A DNA stretch of 64,000 nt, from NCBI GenBank assembly GCA_020746875.1, contig JAGTJL010000006.1, forward strand, positions 1,178,001 to 1,242,000. The letters run 5' to 3'. The stretch comes from Rhexocercosporidium sp. MPI-PUGE-AT-0058. Its lineage: Eukaryota; Ascomycota; Leotiomycetes; Helotiales. Under the pieces are notes generated by a model, which made no database searches, was not told where the DNA came from, and saw nothing but the letters and a program-made list of their open reading frames with translations. This document shows, one piece after another, positions 36,827 through 44,800 of the stretch (its first letter is position 1; every line of letters begins with the position of its first letter). The translations under genes and the position numbers were made by a program.

Positions 36827-37935
36827 ATGTCACAAGCCAAGCCCCCACTTCTGCAAGTCGCAGTCTATATCTCAGCCCATGGATATGGCCACCTCGCAAG
36901 AACCCAGAACTTCCTGTTACTTGCCTCATGTACCGGAGGATATGAATTTCATATTCGCACCTCCTCGCCACTGCACACAGATTGCCTCAGCTACCCTCTA
37001 CACCCAAACGTGATACAGCGGAACGCTTACCAGCTCGACATAGAAAAATCACTACATTTCCTCAAGACCTTTGATTAGGTCTTGATTACTCCGGCCCGCA
37101 ATCAAAAGAGTTCACCTTTCTCAGGGAGTACAAGATCCAAGCAATAATATCAGACTCCGTGTCTCTGCCATGCCTCTTCGCACACCTCCTGGGTATCCCG
37201 GCGATTCTTGTTACCAGCTTCACGTTTGACAGTATATTTCAGGCGTTGCTGGACAGCGCACCAGCAGAAACCGATAAACAAATTCTACAGTTGAAAGTGG
37301 ACGAGATTTCGGCACATTATGCGCTCGCACACACTATCATCCGACTGCCTAGTCACATTCCATTCGAGGGACCACACATCACAAATGCACCAATGCACTT
37401 CAGGGAGGCAGTGCTCAACAGGACCGACAGATTCGCGAGTCTGGGACTGCACTGTCTAGACGACAAGAAAGTCCTGCTTCACGGTTTTGGAGGTCACAGC
37501 TTGGATACACCTTCCAAAATTCCACGGCTGCCAGAAGGATGGGCTTGCATAAGTCAAACTATTGATTACCCGCCTCTCTTTCACTAAATCTCGAATGTGT
37601 GTATGCCTGACATAATCGGAGCATCTGACGCCGTGCTTGGAAAGCTTGGATGGGGGACGTGTAGTGAAGTGATTGGAAATGGTTATAAGCCTTTCATATG
37701 TGTTCCCCGGAACGCCTTCGTTGAGGAGGCTGGCTTGCTGCGCTGGATGCAGACTGCGCATCGGAAGGTTGTCCGTCTTGAGGTGCAGAAGTACGAAAAT
37801 TCCGACTGGCTGGAAGCTATCGAAGAAGCGTGGGATATGAGTTTTCAGCGGCCCGAATTTGAGGAGGATTGGGCGGAGAATGAAAAACAGTTAGTCCAGA
37901 TTCTGGGAGATACCCTTGGGCATGCCATAATATAA
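36827..37935 (+). pseudogene. Broken gene: GT-B-fold protein like the N-terminal domain of L-arabinokinase
   Basis: The first frame (ATG at 36,827) reads VAVYISAHGYGHLARTQ, the G-x-GH-x-x-R nucleotide-sugar binding start seen in the glycosyltransferase-like N-terminal domain of L-arabinokinase-type proteins. After a TAG at about 37,076 the homology continues in another frame from 37,081 (YKIQAIISDSVSLPCLFAHL, then ILVTSFTFDSIF). After an in-frame TAA at 37,585-37,587 it continues in that same frame (ASDAVLGKLGWGTCSEVI, then NAFVEEAGLL) to the stop at 37,933-37,935. No intron with proper sites fits either break, because the gaps are too short. So there is one frameshift, one nonsense change and probably an internal deletion after the N-terminal strand. 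The TAA could be CAA changed at a CpA, the RIP signature, next to the RIP-decayed isochore. Confidence 0.75.
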
Positions 37936-38107
37936 GCTTCTGAACCCGGTGGGCAAGTAGTGCTGGGAGAACGCCGTCCGTCGAGTATTTCTACACACTA
38001 GGAGGATAACATTGCGGGCAAAATAATGTACATCCAGGTCTATGTTCTATACATGGGGTATCTAAAACAACTTTTCGTACACATGATACATGAGTGGTGA
38101 TATACAA

Positions 38108-40390
38108 CTAAAAGAGAGCACTTGCAGAAACGGCAGATTCTACCCTGCTTGGGGTTTCAACAGATGGCTCTTCAGCAACTGATTCTGCCATTTTACCACC
38201 ATTATTCGAAAGGAAAGAATGACAAAGAATGCCTGTTGCTACACTGACATTCAGACTGTCAACATTGAAGCTCTGACCGCAACCCCGAATGTAGAGGTCG
38301 ACGTCTGCTTTGCTTCTCAGATTCCAACGAAGGCCCTCGCCTTCACTACCGAGCATAAGAATGCAAGGAGCCTCTGACAATGGATCTTCTAACTCATCTG
38401 TCGATATAGATGCCTGCATCGAGGGATCGTTTCTCTTGGAAGGGGCAACAGCAGCATATACTCGCCAGCCGGCTGCCTTCGAGTCGACAACAAAACCGGC
38501 AGGTTTGTTGACCGTAAACAAGGTGATATTTTCCGAAGCACCCGCTGAAGCCTTGAGAACAACAGGCGTGAATGATGCACTGTTTCGCGCTGAAATGGCG
38601 ATGGCTGATACTCCAAGGAATGACGCTGTGCGGATGATGCCGCCAAGATTACCGGGATCCACAATGCTGTCGAGCAAGAGAACCAAAGGTTTCCGCCCAC
38701 TGCGACCGTTAATCGTTCGGATGAAATTAGATGTTCCATTCACCGCCGCTTCTTCTTTGGACTGGTGGTCCACGGATACTTCAAACCCCTCTTGACCATC
38801 ATCGGAATTAAGCTCTCCTAGACAGGCGACTGGCATTCGTGGCAAAGGTGACGCCTCAAGAATGTACCCATTATGCGGACGCCCAGCACTCATTTTGTCC
38901 AAAAGTCGTAGCCAATCGTTGCCGACTCGAACAACCTCGACACTGCTCTTCTGTGCCAATCGTTTCAGTCGAGAATCCCGCTCCTCGTCTTTCCTGTGCT
39001 CTCCAGTGTAGATGTAGAGTTTGTAAAGCTTTCTTTTTGGAAATCTTCGAGAGGTAAGAGCTGCCTCGACAACCGAAGTGCCGTAAAGAAACTCAGAAGC
39101 AGGCGTTGTGTACGGTATTGAAAGGGGAATATGCTTGTCAAAGACTTGCGATACTCTAAGAGCAGCGCCCTGGTGATTACCATTACGTTTCTCATGGGAC
39201 TGCTCGACGTCCCCAAGCACCCTGGGATCCAATGTGACGCTTCTTGCAGACGAACCTGAGCCAGGGTTTCCCGTTATAGCTCTGCTGAAGTACCCTTCCT
39301 TTGACTCCCCCATGCGCATTGAGAGTCTGGAATCAAAATATCTAGAGGTACGGCTCGAAGAATCACTGTCGTCGAGCCGGACATTTCTCTCGGAATGTCC
39401 GGTTCCAGATCGGTCGGAGGGTCGTGTATTAGATCGCGCTGAGGGATATCTATCAGTTGAGTCTCCATCTCTCCAATGAGGTCTAGGCTCAAAAGACCTA
39501 GATGTCTGTCCAAGAGTCTTGTTGTCACTAATTCTGACAGGACGATCTAACTGGGGAGTTCCAACGCGAGCGGCTGATCGTCGGCCTGAGTCGAGCCCGT
39601 TGCTTGACTGCTTTGAAGGGGAAGCATACCTGTCCTCAGAGTTCCGCCCAATGGATGACCTGTCAAACGCAGCGCGGGTCTGGGACGTTGATCCAGAAGC
39701 TCTATCTCGAAACGACAATAAAGGGTAGACATCATTGGAAGTAGAGTCATGGGATCTTGACTGGTAGTCTGGTTTAGAAGAAGGGGCATAGGTATGAGCG
39801 TCTGGCGTAGCTTCGTATCTTGATTCGCTTGTTGGTGGATTGGAGGTCCGTTCCCTATGAGATCCTCTGCCAGGGCGAGTCTCCTTATGTTCGAATTTTC
39901 GGATGCGAGGTGTAAGCTTTTCTCCAAATCTACCACGGATATCCGACTCCCTAAAGCCCCCAGAACGCAGAATGGCTTCACCGCGTGAATGCTGACTGCG
40001 CCCCTCCAGACCATCTCTGGCCCGGATGGACCTCGAGTCACTGCCAGCTATTGTGTCATGTAGGCGGCTCCCTTCACGCTTCCCCCTAGCGAGCGAGTCG
40101 GCTTTGGCAGCTGCGTAGTCGTAGGCAGGTATGTCGTTCCGTTCTCTGTACACTTCTCGTAGGTCGTTAGGGTGAGGTTTGCTCTTACCTCTAAAACCAA
40201 CTCCTTTAGATTTTCGCAGGCCCCGTTGTATAGCAGTATTGACCGAGCTGGCCTTTCCAGCGTGGTAGGATCGCAGCAGGACGTGGGGGCATGATGCTAG
40301 GTCAAGAGATAGAGATAGAGATAGAGACGAGGGAGCGGGAGACTGTATTCTCGGGTGGCTAATTCTTCGCAAAAGGAGGAGACTGCCCAT
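38108..40390 (-). CDS. MRM1: Mitochondrial 21S rRNA 2'-O-ribose methyltransferase, SpoU/TrmH family
   Basis: A single-exon frame of 760 codons from the ATG at 40,390. The C-terminal part is a SpoU (SPOUT) methyltransferase: VDPGNLGGIIRTASFLGV (motif 1, about residues 577-594), LGSEGEGL (about 680-687, motif 2) and NVDSLNVSVATGIL (about 709-722, motif 3). These form the knotted SAM site that methylates a ribose in large-subunit mitochondrial rRNA. Before it lies the L7Ae-like substrate-binding domain starting EFLYGTSVVEAAL (about 433-515). The N-terminus, with LLLLRRISHPRI, a Ser/Leu stretch and RSYHAGKAS, looks like a mitochondrial presequence. Residues 70-410 are an Arg/Ser-rich, probably disordered insertion. 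This makes the protein much longer than yeast Mrm1 (roughly 400 residues). The gene is divergent from the remodeller at 41,837 and convergent with the broken gene to its left. Confidence 0.93.
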   Translation of the reverse strand: MGSLLLLRRISHPRIQSPAPSSLSLSLSLDLASCPHVLLRSYHAGKASSVNTAIQRGLRKSKGVGFRGKSKPHPNDLREVYRERNDIPAYDYAAAKADSLARGKREGSRLHDTIAGSDSRSIRARDGLEGRSQHSRGEAILRSGGFRESDIRGRFGEKLTPRIRKFEHKETRPGRGSHRERTSNPPTSESRYEATPDAHTYAPSSKPDYQSRSHDSTSNDVYPLLSFRDRASGSTSQTRAAFDRSSIGRNSEDRYASPSKQSSNGLDSGRRSAARVGTPQLDRPVRISDNKTLGQTSRSFEPRPHWRDGDSTDRYPSARSNTRPSDRSGTGHSERNVRLDDSDSSSRTSRYFDSRLSMRMGESKEGYFSRAITGNPGSGSSARSVTLDPRVLGDVEQSHEKRNGNHQGAALRVSQVFDKHIPLSIPYTTPASEFLYGTSVVEAALTSRRFPKRKLYKLYIYTGEHRKDEERDSRLKRLAQKSSVEVVRVGNDWLRLLDKMSAGRPHNGYILEASPLPRMPVACLGELNSDDGQEGFEVSVDHQSKEEAAVNGTSNFIRTINGRSGRKPLVLLLDSIVDPGNLGGIIRTASFLGVSAIAISARNSASFTPVVLKASAGASENITLFTVNKPAGFVVDSKAAGWRVYAAVAPSKRNDPSMQASISTDELEDPLSEAPCILMLGSEGEGLRWNLRSKADVDLYIRGCGQSFNVDSLNVSVATGILCHSFLSNNGGKMAESVAEEPSVETPSRVESAVSASALF

Positions 40391-40440
40391 GGCACAGTCA
40401 CGGTAGGGCAGGGTACCTAGGTCGTGAGTTGACAAGAGGA

Positions 40441-40475
40441 GACGTGACGTGACGTGGAGTGGAGTGGAGTGGAGT
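40441..40475. repeat. GACGT/GGAGT pentanucleotide repeat
   Basis: Three GACGT units pass directly into four GGAGT units, located about 50 bases upstream of the MRM1 ATG (minus-strand gene). It probably lies in the 5' UTR or core promoter of MRM1. Confidence 0.8.
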
Positions 40476-40625
40476 TCAAGTGCTCAAGGAGAGTAGAGAA
40501 AGGGAAGAGAAAAGGAAGAAGAAAAAGAAGTTCGCGATGTTGAAACCCAGCCAGCACCTGTCATGCCATGCATGCACTCACTCACTGGATGCGCTCCAGG
40601 CGCGTTCCCGCGTGCCGGCGGCTAC

Positions 40626-40668
40626 CTAGGCTAGGCTAGGCTAGGTTAGGTTAAGTTAAGTAGGTAGG
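40626..40668. repeat. CTAGG / TTAGG / TTAAG degenerate pentamer run
   Basis: Consecutive CTAGG units pass through TTAGG and TTAAG to GTAGGTAGGTA. The units differ by single transitions. It directly abuts the left MITE-like element. It is telomere-like only in the TTAGG word and is not a TTAGGG array. Confidence 0.75.
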
Positions 40669-40670
40669 TA

Positions 40671-40800
40671 CAGTGGGTCTCGCCACCCCTTGTAAGGCAG
40701 TGTGGTTGTTTTTCCAATCGAAAATCTAGAGTTCGAGGATTTTCTCCACGAATTTCCTTATGTTAAAGACAATACATGGGGAATGGCGAGACCTACTGTC
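40671..40800. mobile_element. MITE-like palindromic element, copy A
   Basis: A left arm starting CAGTGGGTCTCGCCACCCC pairs with the reverse complement of the right arm at about 40,775-40,800 (CAGTAGGTCTCGCCATTCCC), giving imperfect ~25-bp terminal inverted repeats around about 80 bp of AT-richer core. The left half is similar over about 45 bp to the left half of copy B (shared GTAAGGCAGT and TTTTTCC words), so A and B are two members of one family placed head to tail. There is no coding capacity. Confidence 0.65.
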
Positions 40801-40825
40801 AACCCCCTTCCGTACCTGACTGTAC

Positions 40826-41001
40826 TGTACGTAAGGGGGTTTCCAGTGGGTCTCGTACACCCATGTAAGGCAGTACCGAGTATTTTTCCATACCTACGTA
40901 GAAAAGTATCGAATACTCTTGTTTACCCCACAATTTACTTAAGATAGCAAGGTAAAAGCAAATGGGGTGTACGAGACCCACTGGTAACCCCCTTACGTAC
41001 A
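40826..41001. mobile_element. MITE-like palindromic element, copy B
   Basis: The left arm (40,826-40,862; starts TGTACGTAAGGGGGTT) and right arm (40,965-41,001) are reverse complements over about 37 bp with a single mismatch, enclosing about 100 bp. The terminal TGTACGTA/TACGTACA words are themselves near-palindromic, so the target duplication cannot be separated from the arms. Close similarity to copy A shows a repeat family. There is no open frame inside that could encode a transposase, so it would be non-autonomous. Confidence 0.75.
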
Positions 41002-41206
41002 ATACCTACAGAGCTCTTAAGAAATGGCGAGGCTGAGTGGTAGCCTGGTATGAGCTGTGCGCGCCTCTCTGGGTGCTTTGAGACACTCACTTCTCCACGT
41101 CCACGTCCACGTCCACCACCAACTCTACGATGTAAATAACTATTGGCAGCCCAGAGCTAGGCCTACCTGGGAACTAGGAACCTACAGTACCCACAGTACA
41201 GTACCG

Positions 41207-41246
41207 TACCTACCTGCCTACCTACCTACCTACCTACCTACCTACC
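41207..41246. repeat. TACC tetranucleotide microsatellite
   Basis: About nine near-perfect CTAC/TACC units, with one CTGC interruption near the left end, in the MRM1-mit1 intergenic region. Shorter related TAGGTAGG words occur at 40,660 and TACCTAC words at about 50,000. Confidence 0.85.
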
Positions 41247-41403
41247 AGAAATAGCTGGGAAGCTAGAAGACAAAAGCATACCACCAGGCCACTGAGACCG
41301 GGTTCCAATTCTATTAATTTGATAGATACACACAATAGCGCTTTAGGCACACCCATTCACACTACCGTGCCTGCCTCCAAACGCGGAAACACAACACCAC
41401 ACC

Positions 41404-41432
41404 ACACTACACTACACTACACTACACTACAC
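41404..41432. repeat. ACACT pentanucleotide microsatellite
   Basis: Five to six CACTA/ACACT units follow a short ACCACACC stretch, about 400 bases upstream of the mit1 ATG. A related GT-rich run (GTGTGGTGTGGTGTA) on the opposite strand lies at 57,588-57,640. Confidence 0.8.
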
Positions 41433-41836
41433 CAAACATCGGAATTGAGGACTACGATACTGGTGAAGTCCGCCTCGGACCCTGCAGCCACTGCAGCCTC
41501 ACTCATCAAGCCCTACATCTACATGTTCCGCCTCTTATTCCGAGCAGAAATACATCACACATCTAAGATCGTATCGTCGCAGTATCTAAGGTGCTGATCA
41601 ATCCCCGCCCTTCAAAAGCGCGTGTCCTTTCCCCGAGATTTCCTCGTATCATCCATTGACACCATGCAGTGAACAAGTAGGCTGGTTTGGATATTCGAAG
41701 TAGGATAGGAGAGAACCTAGACGCGCGCTATCGTCCAAGTCTTGTGTTTACCGACGAAGCCCCAGCCAGCATCCTGCTCTGCTCTGCTCTGCTCGACGAG
41801 TCCTTCACGCAAAGAACCCCCTAAGCCCAGCCCAAC

Positions 41837-44800
41837 ATGGCAGATCTCATATCGGATTCCGAGAATTCGGAAAGCCACAGCGACAGACCACATACACCCG
41901 AGCCACAAACGGTGCAGGTGGAAGAGGAGAACTCGCCGCCTCGGTCGGTGTTGTCGCACCGGCCTCGCGAATCTTCTCCAAAGCCCACCACCGGGCCGAA
42001 GAAAACAGATTCAGTATCCGTTCTGGTTTCCGCACCCGCGCGACCTTGGGAATACCAGCCTTATCATGGCGACACTACAGTAGAGACTGTTCTTAAGGAG
42101 ACAGAAGGCCCGGATGGTTCCACATGGTACAAGATCGAGTTTGAGAGCGGGACAAAGAAGAAGGTAAGTTGGAATGGGATGTGGTTGGTGTGGTTGGTGT
42201 TTTTGGGAGCGATTCCGGCATGTGATACCGGAAAGCTGCAATACAAATCTGGACTCAAGTGGGCCAGGCCAGCCTTGAGGCTGTATATCGCAGTCGACAT
42301 ATTCACTACATATTTATATTTATAGACTAGTAGTCTCTTTCCTTTGGTGGTGATGCCTTTGGCGCTTCGTCGTACCTGCTCTTCAAGCATCTCCAGACTC
42401 CCTCCTCAACAACAGACACCCGCAGCCCTTCGTCGTCTCTCAATCTCAAGAGACTGCAGCGTGAAATGCCTCGCAACAACCACACAGGATCTTTGATTCC
42501 TCCAGGAGTCTTCGGTTTGTAAACCTTCTTCATATCTCTTTTGAGTTTGAATTCGGGCTTCATTCAGTACCTTCTCTCACCTTTACCTCTCTCATCATTA
42601 CGTCATCATCTTTCTACGTATGTTATATTGAAACTTAGCACAGCATCTACGATCAATCAAACTAACGTTCATTGCAGGTGCCGTTAGAAACCCTGCTTCA
42701 ACTTCGCAACGGCCAGAACGCCCTCAACTTTTATAACCGCGACGAGTCTCAGGACTCTCAAGACGACATTCGATCTACTGTCGAACCTGAGATGGCTACC
42801 ATGACTAGCAAACGTGTCCGTACAAAGACCCCGAACACTGGGTTTGTGGACAGCTCTCGCATACCACTTCACTCCGATGATGAACTTTCTGGCGATCAGT
42901 CAATCGTTAAGAAGCGACGACTAGAGAAGGGACGCGTTTCGCTGTTGACCAGCAATAGTACTCGGCAGAGCAGTCGAGTCAACAGTCGCCCACCTTCTCG
43001 AACAATTCATGATGAAGAAAGCTCGGAATCCGATTCAGATGATGCTGGACCTGCACGTCTCACCAGATCAGCTAATACCAGACCATCTATCAAATTAAAA
43101 CTCAATAGCTCACTTCGCAACCGTGAAGAGGACGATGATGAAGATGACGAAGATGAGCTAGCTGCCCCGGCACAGAACGAGAGTGGCTCAGATATCGTTT
43201 ACATGCGGCCGAAGCGCTCGATGCGCAACAAAGATCGCCCATCCAAATCCAAGAATGGCAAAGTCAAAAGCAAAGGGAGGCCTCGGAAGAGTCGCAGCTT
43301 TTCATCTTCGCCCGAACGTGCTCAGCCAAGTCGTCGCTCTGGCCGGGAGAGGGCGACGAAGGACATGAGAGAGCGGGACATGGACGAAGAGTTGTACGCG
43401 GACGATGTCACTGTGAGCAATGCTCCCAAGGTCATCAGCATACGCGAAATCTTCAAACCCACCGCTAAAGATTCGCTGTTTGGCCGACTCCACAATCAAT
43501 CGTGTGATGTTTGTTCAGGTACTGGTACGCACTCCAACAAGGGTACGAGCCCTCTCATCCATTGCCAAGGCTGCTCTACATCGATACACAAAGTCTGTCT
43601 TGGATATCGCAGTGGGAGAGAGCACATGGTAACTAAGGTTGGCCATGAGAACTTTGTTATGCAATGCCGTCGTTGTATTGGTGTCGCGCAGAAGAAGGAC
43701 AAATCTGCCCCCTATTTGGACGTTTGTCAGGATTGCAAGAAGTCTGGACCCGCATGTGCCGCCTTTGCTCCGAAGCGCACCTCGAAGCAAGAGGAGAAAT
43801 TAAGAGAGGAAAACAATGGGGATGACCCTATCACAGAGGTTTCTGATTCCCTAATCAATAACTCAGAGAACGTTCTATTCCGGTGTACCTCCTGCCAACG
43901 CACTTACCACTTCGAGCACCTCCCTTCTCTCAGATCTTCCAAGAAGTCAGACGATATCGACGGAACACGTGAAAAGCGCTTGAAAGAGTATTCCCTTAAA
44001 TGGCAATGCAAAGATTGCAACACGATGCCTGCGAAGGTTCAGGCATTGGTCGCTTGGAGACCTGCTCATCGAGAGGCGTACATCGAAGGTCAAACTGTCG
44101 AAGAGTTGCGTGAAGACGAGAAAGAGTATCTCATAAAGTGGACCGACATGTCTTACTTCAAATGCACATGGATGCACGGAGCCTGGGTTTGGGGTGTGAC
44201 GGCTACTGCGATGCGCAAGGCGTTCGTTCGCCGTGATGAGGGTATCAACCAGCTGCCTAAATATACAGAGGAAGAGGCTATTCCCGAGGAGTTTCTCCGC
44301 ATGGAAATTATCTTCGATGTCCAGTATGACGACGAATTCGAACCTGAGTCGGAGGAGGCTGACAAAGCCGCGGTAAATATGATCGAACAAGTTCTAGTCA
44401 AGTTCCAGGGACTTGGGTATGAGGACGCTGTTTGGGAGGAGCCCCCCGAGCCTAAGGACAAAGCGCGCTGGAGCGACTTCGTTGCAGCTTACAATGAATA
44501 CGTTGCCGGACGATATCTCAAGCAACCAACTGCAGCTATTATGAAAGCTCGTGCGGATACATTCCGGTCTCGGAACTTTGAAAAGGATGTTGAGTTGAAG
44601 GAGCAGCCGTCTGCTTTGACAGGCGGACAGATGATGCCTTACCAGATGGAGGGTCTGAACTGGTTGCTATACAATTTTCATCAAAAGAAGAACGTCATTC
44701 TTGCAGATGAAATGGGTCTAGGGAAGACCATTCAACTGATTGCCCTCATGGCATCTCTGGTCAAGGACAACCCCGAATGTTGGCCGTTTCTTGTCGTCAC

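Larger units (their letters stand above)
40391..41836. other. Divergent intergenic region between MRM1 and mit1
   Basis: This 1.4-kb region contains the promoters of both genes. It is unusually rich in simple repeats and small palindromic elements: GACGT and GGAGT pentamers (40,441-40,475), CTAGG/TTAGG units (40,626-40,650), two MITE-like elements (40,671-41,001), a CCACGT run (41,096-41,116), a TACC tetramer run (41,207-41,246), an ACACT pentamer run (41,404-41,432) and CTCTG units just upstream of the mit1 ATG. No additional gene is supported. Confidence 0.6.

Noticed and set aside
40626..40650. Telomere-like TTAGG words
   Set aside because: Units are mainly CTAGG and the run is short and degenerate. 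It is not a TTAGGG array, so it is treated as a microsatellite.
41742..42083. 113-codon frame overlapping mit1 exon 1
   Set aside because: The other frame starting at 41,837 joins correctly to exon 2 and encodes the acidic N-terminus; this one has no support.
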